This document shows, in pieces, positions 13,015 to 24,189 of a DNA stretch of 64,000 nucleotides. The DNA comes from Sphagnum compactum (lineage: Eukaryota; Bryophyta; Sphagnopsida; Sphagnales). The DNA is taken from contig OZ234500.1 of the NCBI GenBank assembly GCA_965153455.1, forward strand, positions 6,386,001 to 6,450,000, in the 5' to 3' direction. Every line of letters begins with the position of its first letter. The stretch's first letter is position 1. The notes below the pieces were generated by a model, which was not told where the DNA came from, did not search any database, and was given only the letters and a program-made list of their open reading frames with translations. The translations under genes were made by a program, and so were the position numbers.

Positions 13015-13617
13015 TGTTACTCATTTGGTAACATTTGACCTAATAGGTTGATAGTGTAAGCAAGTTATTAAACCTAACAGGTGTCTTAACCTGTTATTTA
13101 ATTTAACATGTAGTACTAATCTAACCAATTATTAAACCTGGTAGGTAATGTTGTTGGGTTACGAAGATAGGTTGACATGCTAGTGAACAAGTGATCTGTA
13201 GAACTTGTACTTGACAAAACAGGTAGTTGAATAGGTAGTTAGGTAAGGTGTTATTTTTTTGAAATTTTGGACTGTTAGTTTAAGTACTAGCTAATGATTG
13301 TTTATGATGGTCAGTCATGATTGTTGTATTTTGAAATAGCTAATATAAGAACTAGGAGGACAAACTTGTTAAATTTTTTTTTGATTTCATTCATGATTAT
13401 GTGTTTCATTCTTCAATTATGGAACATGGAACATGGATCATTATTCTTTCAACCTATTTCCTTCAAGCTTGAGCAATTTGTGTACATGTTAGTTTGGGAT
13501 TTGTAGTAGTTTAAGTTTTATTTGTGTATTGTATGTACCTATTGTTGTTTAAAGAACATGTTGTTGAAAAATCCAGAAATAAATTAACCTTGATGGGAAT
13601 AGAAAAACTTGTTAACA
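13015..13617 (+). repeat. 3' long terminal repeat
   Basis: 603 bp, TG...CA ends, preceded by the polypurine tract and followed by the ATGAT target duplication. Differs from the 5' LTR by many substitutions and a few short indels. Confidence 0.93.
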
Positions 13618-13622
13618 ATGAT

Positions 13623-15190
13623 TTGCGTAATTTTCATTTTCAATCTATAGGATGGTTTTCATCCTCACTAAAATGAGAACTAATAGGGCGAGTTTCAATG
13701 TGACTATCACCAATGATGATACCCACCCAATTCTTTCAATGATCACTTTCAAACCAATAATTTTCTAATTCTAAAATACCTTAGTATTTAGGTGGCTTTG
13801 GCACTTGTTGAACAAATCCTAAATATATTTTAAAATTTTAACTTTGGGCATCAGTGATTTTTTTTCAATTTTTTGATGTTGCATCATTAGTTAGCATCCC
13901 AAAAAGGATTTAACATAAAATGGGGACAAGTTTTTAAAACTTGTCTACATAATTAAAAAATCTAATTCAAATAATGCTATGCAAAATAAAATGAAATTTC
14001 AAAGTGACAAAAAAATTCCAAAAAATAAATATTCAAATTTTTTTTGGTGATTTTTTTTAGGAAAAGATAATATTTTGATAGAATGTTCTCCTTTTATTTT
14101 TCATATTTTGGTGAAACTTTGTACCAAGAAAAAACATTGTTCAACGTAGGAACTTTTAATTTTCAAATTTTTGATAGGTAAAGAATATAATTATTAAAAA
14201 CACATCTGTCATAAGTTTTTTTTGTGTATTAGTGTTTTAATGGTTCACAACTATACATTTGAGTGAACTGGGCTAGGGTTCAATTTTAGTTGTGTTGAAA
14301 TGTCATTTGTATGATATTGATAGTAGTTTTGAAAGTTTTGACATAAAAGGTTGATAATTTTCCAAAATTTTAACAAAATATAAAATAACTTTTATTTATA
14401 CCAAACCCACCCATGTACTTCAATAATATAACTAGTTGTGTTTGCCCCATACATACTTGGTAAAACCTAAAATCATACATCCATGTCTACTATCTTAGGA
14501 TAATAACATAAAAGGCAACAACAATATAAACAAATTAATCAATTAAAAATCAATTTAATTGTAATTTTTGTTATTAAGTCTTCATCAAAGCCTTATTGAA
14601 GTTTTTAAAATAACATCAAAACTAGTTTTTAAAATTTATATCTCAAAAAAGAATTTTATATCAAAATTTTAATTTATTTAAAAATTGTTGTGTGTTATTT
14701 TAATCAATTCTTGCATAATCTTTCAAATCAATTTTTTAAGAACCTCATTTTGATGAGACTTAAAAAAATTGAAGCTAATTATTTGTATGTTTATGAAAAA
14801 AATCATTTAAAAAAATTAGCCGTATGAATTGGTTTTTATATTTCATAATGATATGAACATTGAGATACAAAAAGGCAAATGACAACCCAAAATAATAAAA
14901 TGATATAGAGGCATGATTAAATCAGTTACCCAACATTCATATTTTGAGAAAAAGCCCAACAAGTAGATGGGTAGACTACAAAATAACCCATCAATTGTAT
15001 GGGTGCACCTGAAATCTACACATGCGCATCCATTAGCTTGGGGCAATAAAAATAGCTTAGTCCCTGATTCTTTATAACACTGGAAGTTTTCATTTGGTCC
15101 TACATTTTGAGGAATGTTGATTAGGTATTAGTGTGCGAACAGTGAGTTCAATTATTTGGGAACTTCATAGAACGTTTCCTATTTGCTAGT
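13623..15190. other. AT-rich spacer
   Basis: Very AT-rich with long homopolymer runs. No open frame, repeat array or RNA gene that I can support. Confidence 0.6.
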
Positions 15191-15390
15191 TGGTACCTAA
15201 TTTGTTCGAACTTTGAACCACCAAAAGGGGAGGCAGAGCCAATGAGCGAGTCGCTTGCTTTTTTCTTTGGTGAAGTTCTGGTCTTTTTTTATACGAGTGT
15301 TGTGACCCGTGACTACGCCACTCCAGCCACCCGTGGCACCTCGCCCGACCCCCCGCAGCGACTGTCCTGACCACTGTTTTTTTGGCCTCT

Positions 15391-15495
15391 CTGAGGACCT
15401 CGTTTCAGGACTCTAACGACGGGTTTTCTCTCTGACGACCTCGTTTCACGTCCCCAACGACGAGTTTTCTTTCTGGGAACCTCGTTTCAGGTCCG
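15391..15495. repeat. 41-bp tandem repeat, 2.5 copies, in a GC-rich island
   Basis: Units start at 15391, 15432 and 15473 and share GACCTCGTTTCA and AACGACG cores. They lie in a local GC-rich patch (about 15200-15620) that contrasts with the AT-rich flanks. Confidence 0.75.
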
Positions 15496-16191
15496 TCTCG
15501 AGGTCTGGACCGGGATCCTCTCGTCGATCCCCCCCACCCGATCCTTTGCTTTTCCCACTCCGGTTCTAAACGGTGACGAACTCTTTTGGGAATAGAAATT
15601 TCATGCAGCCAATGGAAGGCCCAAGGGTGCACTCAAGTTGCCTTGCTTCTATTCCTTTTAAATTTTGGGAGGAGGGGCCAGGGGGGGTGGGGGGAAGGTT
15701 TCCTTTCATTTTTTTTTGGTTCCCAATGTGTTCCCCAACATAATATTACAATGTGTTCTTTCTCACTTCCACCTATTAAGACCCCTAGAACCCCACCCCG
15801 ACCCCCTCCCCCCTCCACGAAAAAAATAAAAATCATGACCCTCCTAAACCCTTAGCCCATGCATCCTTCGGGAAAGAAAAAAGCCCACCCAAATCTCCTC
15901 ACCCACCTTCCAAATCCCAAAAATACCTCCCCCAACACCCTACCATCCCCCATCCAAAAGTTGATTATTATCGTCTTCAGATGTTCCACAGGGAACGAGC
16001 AATGACTGGAAAAATCTTCTAGACACTGCCCAATTTTTGTCCACACGAACAGACAGACAGAACATCTTACCATTTCTAAGAATTTGCTTTTCAAAGATGT
16101 TTCCCAACTACCCTATCTGCCGTCGATTTCGACATAATGTTAAAACGCAGAACGTCTTGTGACACACAGACGAACACACACCACTGTAACT

Positions 16192-16201
16192 TTTATATAT
16201 A
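16192..16201 (+). promoter_or_regulatory. Candidate TATA box
   Basis: TTTATATATA, about 190 bp upstream of the first good ATG at 16388, with a pyrimidine-rich leader between. Supports a plus-strand transcription start near 16.23 kb, but only by position and sequence. Confidence 0.4.
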
Positions 16202-16387
16202 GGATACCGGGTCCCAAGCCATCCGTCTTGATTCGTAAGAATTTAGGGTTACTGGAAGGCGGATTTCCTAATGTTTATTTTCACTCAGTGTCCTCTGTAT
16301 TTCCTCTCTCTCTAACACATAAAAACATTAGTGGGTTGCGTTCTTTAGAGACAAAAGCTCTGACTTTTGTGGTTTGGGTTTTGCACC

Positions 16388-16633
16388 ATGTCGCGTTTGG
16401 AGAAGAGGAAGATGTTGAGGTTTCAGCCTGCTTTTTCGGAATTCAGGGTTCGTGTATTTGATTCGCTTAATCCGCTTTTTTTTGTGTCAATACTTGCTTT
16501 TTTCGCTTGCCAATTTGTAGCGCTTTGGGCTCTGTCACTTTCGTCTTTAACTTTCTCCTTCTGTTTCTGTGAGGCCTTCTTTCTCTGGATGGCTTTCCTT
16601 GTGTCTTGTCGGGGCGGCAACTTTCGAGTTTGA
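16388..16633 (+). CDS. Possible first exon of an unrecognised plus-strand gene
   Basis: The ATG at 16388 opens MSRLEKRKMLRFQPAFSEFR, which has codon use and charge pattern like real coding sequence. Beyond about 16448 the frame turns into T-rich, hydrophobic sequence to the TGA at 16631-16633, more like an intron entered at a GT such as 16449 or 16457. Read straight through, it would be an 81-residue protein with two hydrophobic segments. Downstream to about 18.6 kb I see isolated open stretches with splice-like edges (for example around 16800-16885 and 17515-17620) but could not join them. It may be a real gene of unknown family, a non-coding transcript or a decayed gene. It converges on the GH79 gene. 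Confidence 0.3.
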   Translation: MSRLEKRKMLRFQPAFSEFRVRVFDSLNPLFFVSILAFFACQFVALWALSLSSLTFSFCFCEAFFLWMAFLVSCRGGNFRV

Positions 16634-19445
16634 AGTCCTTGCTGGTTTGGGTACAAGCAGACATGTTGTTTTCTCTCATCTGCATGTTTCTGCTCGTTGA
16701 GACATCACTGTGCTTGGACTTGGTATGTGTATATGCACACCTCATGCATTCCACCTTAGCCTATTTGATTGGGAATGTGTGGAAACAATTGCAAGAGAAG
16801 GAGAACGACTAGACATCAAATCTACAGTATGGTTGCATCAATGAAGTCTGCAGGATCACCATTCCTTGACAACACAGCAGGGATGGTATGGAATTTGGTT
16901 CTAGAGAGGAGGTTCACTCCCCCAACTATGGTACTCTTTTTTTGAAAGGTTATTCCTCCAACCCTAATATTTCTTGGCCATTCTCAAGTTTAGTGGACTG
17001 CTCTGGATGTTGCTTTTCTCTATGTTCTATTCAGAGTCTTTTCTCTCTGACATCATATCATCCCCAATATCCATGGGTTCCATGTTTGTTTTGCCAATTG
17101 TGGGCAAACACACCACATTAGGAGGCACCTCCATGTTGCTTGAAGTGTGCCCTTCCACCTCTGAAAAAGTGGATGAGGTTTGGTTTGACCAGCAGGGTTT
17201 GTCAGGACAGTCTCTGCTTGTTGCCAGTGCCCTTCACCTGTTCTAGTCCAAATCATCAAGTTGGCAAGTTGTGGTTGACCGGATATAGCTGAATTCTCAC
17301 ATGCAATTGATTTTTGCACAATATACCTTTTCCCTTTTGTCAATTTTGATGAGATTGCAAATTCTGAGTGTGGTAGTAGGATTGATTCTATTCTTTCTTT
17401 TAGCAATAGGGAGTTTTAGTGTCTGATTTACTGCACAGTTAAAGGCTTACATTCCAAACATAAAGAAGTCCCCTTGTCATTTTTATTTAGAAAGAGTGGC
17501 AGTGTAGTACCTTGAAGAAGCAGTGGCCTCAAAGCAGCATGATGGGGAAGGTATCCCACTTATCCAGAACCTTGTAGGAGAGTCCAAGAGCCTTGACTGT
17601 GAAGGAACACTTCAATAGGGAGCTTGTTCTCCAGGTCAAGACAGAGGTAATCATTACCATGGCTTTAGTGGTTATACAGGATAGGCACCTGAGTTTTTCA
17701 AAGAAGGTCTGAATGTGGCATATGGTAATTGCATGTGTAAGATGTCAGCTTGGTTTTGGAATAGTTGTGCATGCATTTGTAAAGGCTTTTGAGATTTGAG
17801 CAGAGGAATCTTCAAATTGAGGGAAACGATTCCACCTGTCTTGGAAATGTTGTTGAAGGATCCATGATGTGGTTTGGAATGCATGCAGGTTGTCTATTTG
17901 TAGGAGGTGGAGAAAGAGACCAAGTGGAACTTTTGCAGGCTTTACCCCAAGAGGAAAACAAGTTGCAGATTAGGGATTGTCAAAGACAGCTTTGCTCTTA
18001 CAGTAAAAATATTTTCCCCTTCTCAAAACAGAACCCTAAATCATGCAAGATCTCGTAGTATCCTTCCAAAAGAGCCTCTTTGGTACATTTTGATATTATG
18101 AGATTCAGATTCAAAGGCCACAAAACAGAAGAACTGAAACTGCAGGCCTATTTCATGCAGCAAAATCTCTGATGTTTACAATGTAAGAGCAAAGTTTTTA
18201 TGAAAAATATGTTTTTTAGAACAAATAGGAACAAGTTTATGTGTCTTGTCTTCAGGCAGAAGTGCTTGTGGGTTTCGAGAATTTGTGTTCTTCAGAGGAG
18301 TTTTCAGGTTTTATGAAGATAAGAGTGTGAATACATCCTCTTACAAGCAGTTAGTTAGGGTGCTACCATGTCAAGGTTAAAGCTAAGCTTAGCAGTACAG
18401 ATAAAACCTAAGTTGAAACTGGTTTTCTGCCTTTTTTGAAAGGCAGGCAACCTTCATCTGCTCTAGTTTGAAGGGAATGAAGTAGCAAGGGCTGAGAGCT
18501 AGGCAGGAACCCCAGTGAGAGGAGAGAATATTGTATATCTGGGAGATTGGGCACTAAGAGCAGGAAGGTGGGATTGTATTTTGCTCCGGTGGAAGTGGAT
18601 TTTGTTCTGCCATTGCATCAGGACTGCTTGAATCTTTTAGGGTTAAGCGTACTTTAGCTCCAGATGATTTGTTTTATTCAGCAACATTGCAGTGTTCAGT
18701 AAACATTGTCAAGTAAACATTAAGTTTTTGATATTGAAAATGTCATGAACACCTGTGAGGACTTACAAAAACTCAGGAGTTTGTAATAAAAGAAAAGATC
18801 AATTCAATGATTTGTGTTTTATGAGTAGCTGAACTAAGAGCATATGATCAACATACAAACTCTTAAGTCAGTGATTGATTAGTCATATCTTGTAGAAGCA
18901 TTACCACCGTACTGCTGTGTATTGAAGAAAGTTTCCAGCACTAAGAATTTGGACGGATGATTCCCATGCTGGTCTGGGACTGACTGCAGGTGGTGAGGAT
19001 GGCAGTGGAAGCATATTATCAACAGGCTAGTTTGTAATACTTGCAGTCCATTAAATCTTAACTGTGTGGAACCTAATGTAGCTTCAGTTACAACGACCAT
19101 CTACTTGCAAAAATACACTTGCAAGATCAGGTTCAGGTCACCCAAAAGCAGGTGCCCATGCAGTTAAATGAGCACTGCCAGAAACAAAATGCTTTTAAAT
19201 AGATTCTATACAGATGTTGCAAACTGTTTTTGGCTTTTAGCAGAGTTCACATCTGATCGTGTTGAGCACATAGACCTTGTCAAGTGGATGGGAATATGCT
19301 ACAAGGTTTGACTGTGCTACCCTGCCAGGGGCTGTGTTCTTTTATATTCTGTGTATGTCATTTGACTATCACAACCATCTTGCTAGAGCATTTTATCTAT
19401 GAGTGGCATTTGTTCATTACTTCTCCAGGCAGAGTCACACCATGC
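16634..19445. other. Possible transcribed region, structure unresolved
   Basis: Composition is less AT-rich than the flanking spacer and closer to intron and UTR sequence elsewhere in the window, with several consensus donors and acceptors on the plus strand. No reading frame longer than about 120 codons and no recognisable domain on either strand. Confidence 0.3.
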
Positions 19446-22400
19446 TCATGAGCCACAGATTTGAACACCAGCATCTGGGAGTTGTGCAAAAACAATAGAC
19501 AAGGGAGCAACTGAAATAGGTGTGGAGCTGTCCACTTGCACAGGAGTGAGAGTTGGAATATTACGATCAAGTGTCACTCCCAAAGCATTTCCATTCAGCA
19601 ACATAACTTGGCTGTGGAGATCCCCATTTGCTGCTGTCAAATGGTACTCAAGCCTTGTTGTTGATGTTTTTGATGGAGCAGTGAGCAACACTGTACTCAC
19701 CTTGTATGTTATCAATTTGCTTAGATTTATCAACAAAATTGTAACACCTCCCTGCAGAGACAAGTTACACATCCTTAGTCTTTTGTCCACACAACAAGTG
19801 CCAGCATCATTATTTGAGCCATAATGAACAGCTTCCTATTGCCCAGAGCTTCCTTGTCTAACAGAAGTTCTCAGTTTTAGTGCAGGGTCCTATGCAGATC
19901 AGGAAACTCCACAATTCATCTCCAATGGGGTAAGAGTAGACATCTGCATAGGACCATTTCAGGCATCTACTGATGATTGTTTGCAGGATCAAAGGAAATT
20001 CTTGAAGTCTTCTGCCTTTTACTTCTGCCTGAAAAGGGCATGACTAATCTGTAACTACCAACTAGGAATGCCTTAAGATATACCTAGTCCTATTTGTGGA
20101 CTTTGCCCAATGGCATCCAAGAAAGGTACAGATGTACCTAATGCTTGCAGACTCTCAGAGATTCTATAATCTTCCCAAGTGACCAGCCAACTTTTCTTTC
20201 TTCCTTATTTACCAGGATCTATGTAAGACTTGCTGAGAAGGAAAATCAGTCAGTCCAAACAGCATCAATCCACATACCTGAGTTGTATTCTTCTGGCAAT
20301 GTGCATATGCACGCAAGTAGAGAGCTCCTTTGAAGCTGGCAGCTAAAACAGTAGTTCCCATGAGTCGGTTCCACAGAAGAGCACTGCACCCCAACTTTGA
20401 AACAACTGCTTACAAAAACTAGTATGATGCATCTCACAGGAGTTGCTCTAGTATCCACAAAAAGGGGCAGATGCAAGGGTGATGGCTCCCTTTCAAGACA
20501 CATTCCTGTCTCAAAAGCAATTCAGGCTGAAAGAGCCAAAAACTGTCCAAGAACTGTGAGCAACTGACCTGTAGAAATCTGGATTTGGTTCAAAAGTTGT
20601 GGTGTTCAGAAGACCATAGTTTCCACCAATGAAACTTTGGCGACAATACACCTTGGTGCCATATGATGCTGCCATCCCAAGTTGATCCAGATACCTGCAA
20701 AATTATTCTCACAGAATTATTCACCTTGTCAAGCTTCCAAAGACAGCAGACCAAACAACTCCCTGAACTCCATCATATATCCAATAAAAGGCCAGAGGGC
20801 TAAACGAGAGCTAAACAAGAGATAATATAAAACATTAACACATCAAGCCCCAGAGTTGCAAGAACAGAGTGGGCAGACCAGAAGCTGAAGATGAAGGCAT
20901 CGGTTACAAGGTGGTGGCCACTGTTATAAGCTCCTCCTGCTTCACCTACCCAAGCTACAGTTGATGGTGCAACTGCTTGCAGCAAAGACTGGACAGTTTG
21001 GAAGTTTTTCTTCTCATTGTTTAGATAGTTTGGATTCAGTATTTTACTCTCAAGATCCTGGCTAACCCCTGCACAAACAAAAAGTCATTTCCACAGCAAC
21101 AGAAATCCTTCTGGGTGAACTTCAACTCAAACTGGATAACCCATCGGTATTAAAGTGAGGCCTCCTGACCTGGTCCAAGATTGTATATATGGCGGGTTAT
21201 GACATCAACACCTCCTGGTCCTGCAGCTGTCAGAAATTGTTTGAACCAACCATAATCAAAAAAACCATCAGGTGCAACTACTAGTGGCTTCAGAGAGGCT
21301 CCATCGTAGAGGACACCAATTACACTCCGAAGCTCTTTCATGTCTGCAGCAAACTGTACTGCAGAGACTTTGGTCCCGACACCACTCCCACTGAGCTCAT
21401 TTCCTGGCCCAACATGTTCCAGAGTGATCAATTCCACATGTCCAAACTTTGAATTGTGCAATCAATCATGCTTAAGTTCAGCAAGGAACTCAGAAAGAGA
21501 TATCTTCATAGGTGATAGAAAAAATTTCCCGTACTCACAACTCAAGTCAACATGAACTCATGAGAAACAGAGAGTAAATTGGTATAGAAAAAGGACCTGG
21601 GTGTTTTCTCACCCAGTTCCCAGGCCTGAACCTCAAATCCCTGATCGACTGTGTACTGGATGAGGTCATAAGCATTTGATGAGTTCCAAGGCCCCCAAGC
21701 TCCTGAAGCTACCTTTTTCCGATTGTATAAGGCATTTAGTCCAAAAGCAATTACTGTCCTGCACAGTATAACCACTCATGAAAGTTTCACCTCTCTCTAA
21801 CATGAATCATCCGTCCCCTTTTCCCTCTGATGAGCTATTCCACTTCAGTCTCTCTCCTCTCTGCCCTGAAATCTTACAGTTGCCAAGGTCCTGGGAAAGA
21901 GGTGCTTGGGCAAATTGGCTTCTATGGGTGTCTACTCTATTTCTCCTGTGTGCATTAGGGCAACCTCATTGAGACTGATTGGGTCTGTTGGGTGCAAGAA
22001 ATCCAAGTACTGTGAATGTTGCATGAATACATCTGCCTGCATATTTGATTAGCTTGGGTGTTGTGACAAAGAGGTAGAAGCATTTCTTCAGTCTTCATTT
22101 ACTCTTGAAGACTAAAAGGGTGCCTAATTTCCTCATCTCAAGTGGATTCCTTGGCCCAAAAAAATCCACATCTGAGGTGCAATTCCTTATTCTTCTGCTT
22201 CATTGTAGGGTTGGCAATTGACGGACACACAATAAAACAAACAGCCACTACAAATGTGACAATAGTGAGAAATACATAGCAACATACATAGAAAAGAAAA
22301 CAGTGATTGATGTAGGTCAATAGCAGAATAATGGGCACCCTGAGGTGCAATTCCTTGTACTTCTTCTTCAACATAGGGTTGGACATTGACAGACATGCAA

Positions 22401-23451
22401 GAAACCAAACAGCTGCTACAGATAGTGACATAGTGAGACATTGATAGCAACAAAAAGAAACAGGGATTGATGTAGGTCAGTAGCAGAAGAATGCACACCC
22501 TGTTCTTTGGAAGAATTTCATGAGGGCAGACCAGCGAGCCATGCTAAGGCACCCTCCTTGGAAACCAAATGCGGAAGATGGTGCCCTAACAAATGGAAGG
22601 CAGGGCACAGGAGGATTGCCCACATCATACACCACTAGGTCCTCTAGTGTTCCGCCCAGCCGTAGTCTCAGAGGAGATAATTCTGCACTTCACTTACATT
22701 GTTCAGCAAGCCCCAAGGATAGATGGGGTTGAAAGATCAAAGCATAGTTATTGCTGATGCATGGAAATACATACATCTCTTTGTCAGACCGATGGTAATC
22801 TTCTTTGTCAGATGCAGACTCTCTTTGCCCTGGAATACAACGAGTTTCCATCTTCCCTCACTATTGATCCAATGCTCTGGGGAACCTACCATGAAGAGAC
22901 AGAGACACCCACCTACGAGAGCTTTCTCTAGCAAAGGGTTTCCAAGATCCTGCACAGTCAGTTGGAGATGTTAATTGAGCAAAGATCTTCATTTGCAAGC
23001 TTCAAATTGCTTTCTCACATATCCACCAAATGTCCGAGTCCTATGTTAGCAAAGGTGCTGCACTTGTCAAAGGAGTAAACAAACAAAAAGCTGCTACAAA
23101 TGAGTTTTCATCTCCAATTCAGATAAGATACCCCTCAGCACGCGCGCGCGCGCACACACACACACACAGAGGCCAGTTGGAAAATACCAGGTTGAGCATG
23201 GAGTCGTTGCCCCAGCTGCAAGTGCCATAGTCGCACTTGTCAGGTGGCCACCAATCGAGAGTGGCACACAGAAAAGCAACGTCAATGGATGCAAGAGGCG
23301 CTCTACCATCAACTGTGAGCAACACATTTTGTGTGCTGGGTGCGCGCCGATCCCATATACAAACCCCATCATCTCCGAAGGAACATAGCCTCCATAGCAG
23401 CACAACCGCGGCTAGCAATTGCAATCCTAAACCTGGTAGCACGCTTATCAT
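19446..23451 (-). CDS. Heparanase-like protein, glycoside hydrolase family 79
   Basis: Exons I can place: 23451-23188 (signal peptide starting MISVLPGLGLQLLAAVVLL, then ATLDWWPPDKC), an exon starting at 22949 (DLGNPLLEKAL), 21758-21613 (TVIAFGLNALYNR), 21403-21170, 21068-20879, 20694-20569, 20383-20278 and 19751-19446. From 21758 on, all junction phases agree. Both catalytic acids are present: the acid/base in ELGNELSGSGVG and the nucleophile in WVGEAGGAYNSG. YCRQSFIGGNYGLLN and the C-terminal beta-domain are also intact. Known: plant GH79 proteins are secreted and act on glucuronic-acid ends of arabinogalactan proteins. Odd: the segment normally carrying RLGGSLQD and GCLxMxRWDxLN is poorly preserved or missing between 22949 and 21758. 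The start was chosen because it opens the signal peptide. Confidence 0.85.
22172..22501. repeat. Tandem duplication, two units of about 165 bp, in a GH79 intron
   Basis: Units 22172-22340 and 22340-22501 both begin CTGAGGTGCAATTCCTT and share most of their length. They lie in the long intron before the TVIAFGLNAL exon and keep a partly open minus-strand frame without known motifs. Confidence 0.85.
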
Positions 23452-23526
23452 CTCTTCCCTTCGACCAAGTTGCAAATTCCTCAACTTCGCCGCGCGCTCG
23501 CGCACACACACACATACACACACACA
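23139..23526. repeat. CG/CA microsatellites flanking GH79 exon 1
   Basis: Runs of (CG)n followed by (CA)n at about 23140-23168 and again at about 23490-23526 bracket the first coding exon, one in the 5' leader and one in the first intron. Both share a GCGCGC-CACACA order. Confidence 0.85.
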
Positions 23527-23659
23527 TTTACTTTGAGAATCTTGCACTCGTAATACTTTTCATGTTCTGATCATGAAAAATTTCAGCTTCTGCTCAAAAT
23601 CTACTACCATGTCAATTCTATGTTCCTGCATATAGTTCTCTTCAATTACAAAGAAGAAT

Positions 23660-24150
23660 ACTTATGGAGCAACACAAATCCATTTGATCATCAATCCATC
23701 ATAGTATCTTTCAATTACGAAGGAAAAACACTTCCTAATTGAGCAACATGCATCAATTTGACCATCAATCCATCATAGTATCTTTCGATGACAAGGGAAA
23801 ACACTTCCTAATTGAGAAACATGCATCAATTTGACCATCAATCCATCATAGTATCTTTCAATTACAAGGGAAAACACTTCCTAATTGAGAAACATGCTTC
23901 AATTTGACCATCAATCCATCATAGTATCTTCAATTACAAAGAAAAAACCACCTAATTGAGCAACACACAAATATTTGATCATAAAAAATCATAGTATCTT
24001 TAATTGCAAAGGAAAAAACACTACCTAATTTGAGCTATACAATATCATTCAATCATCGATTCATGATAGTATCTTCAATTTTACAAAGAAAAAACACTTA
24101 CTGAAGAACACAAAACCATTTCATCATGATCCCATTTTCACTTGCAAAGG
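23660..24150. repeat. About 72-bp minisatellite upstream of the GH79 gene
   Basis: At least six units carrying CATAGTATCTT, CACTTCCTAATTGAG and TTTGACCATCAATCC, at spacings near 71-79 bp. The central copies are almost identical; outer ones decay. The array starts about 200 bp upstream of the GH79 start codon, so it overlaps the expected promoter. Confidence 0.9.
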
Positions 24151-24189
24151 AAAACTTTCATAGAGCAACACAAACCCCTTGTTTGATAA

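Larger units (their letters stand above)
7340..13617 (+). mobile_element. LTR retrotransposon, pol-deleted (non-autonomous)
   Basis: Long terminal repeats at 7340-7954 and 13015-13617 begin TGTTAC and end GTTAACA. The flanking 5-bp duplications are identical: ATGAT at 7335-7339 and 13618-13622. A purine tract (12997-13012, with a run of five G) precedes the 3' LTR. Inside, a gag CCHC knuckle (9022-9063) is followed almost at once by a stretch resembling the end of integrase (9180-9380). I find no protease, reverse transcriptase, RNase H or integrase core. A long second coding region follows (11356-12756). The plus orientation is set by the gag piece and the polypurine tract. The LTRs differ at clearly more than a few percent of positions, so the insertion is old. 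Confidence 0.93.

Noticed and set aside
17053-17406. 117-codon minus-strand frame as a gene
   Set aside because: No motif, no supporting splice or start context, and it lies within a region with equally open plus-strand stretches.
23119-23547. 142-codon minus-strand frame as one protein
   Set aside because: Only the part from the ATG at 23451 to the donor at 23188 is coding. The Cys-Val and Arg-Ala runs are translated CA/CG microsatellites.
23660-24150. CRISPR-like array
   Set aside because: Units are contiguous imperfect copies without unique spacers, in plant nuclear DNA. It is a minisatellite.
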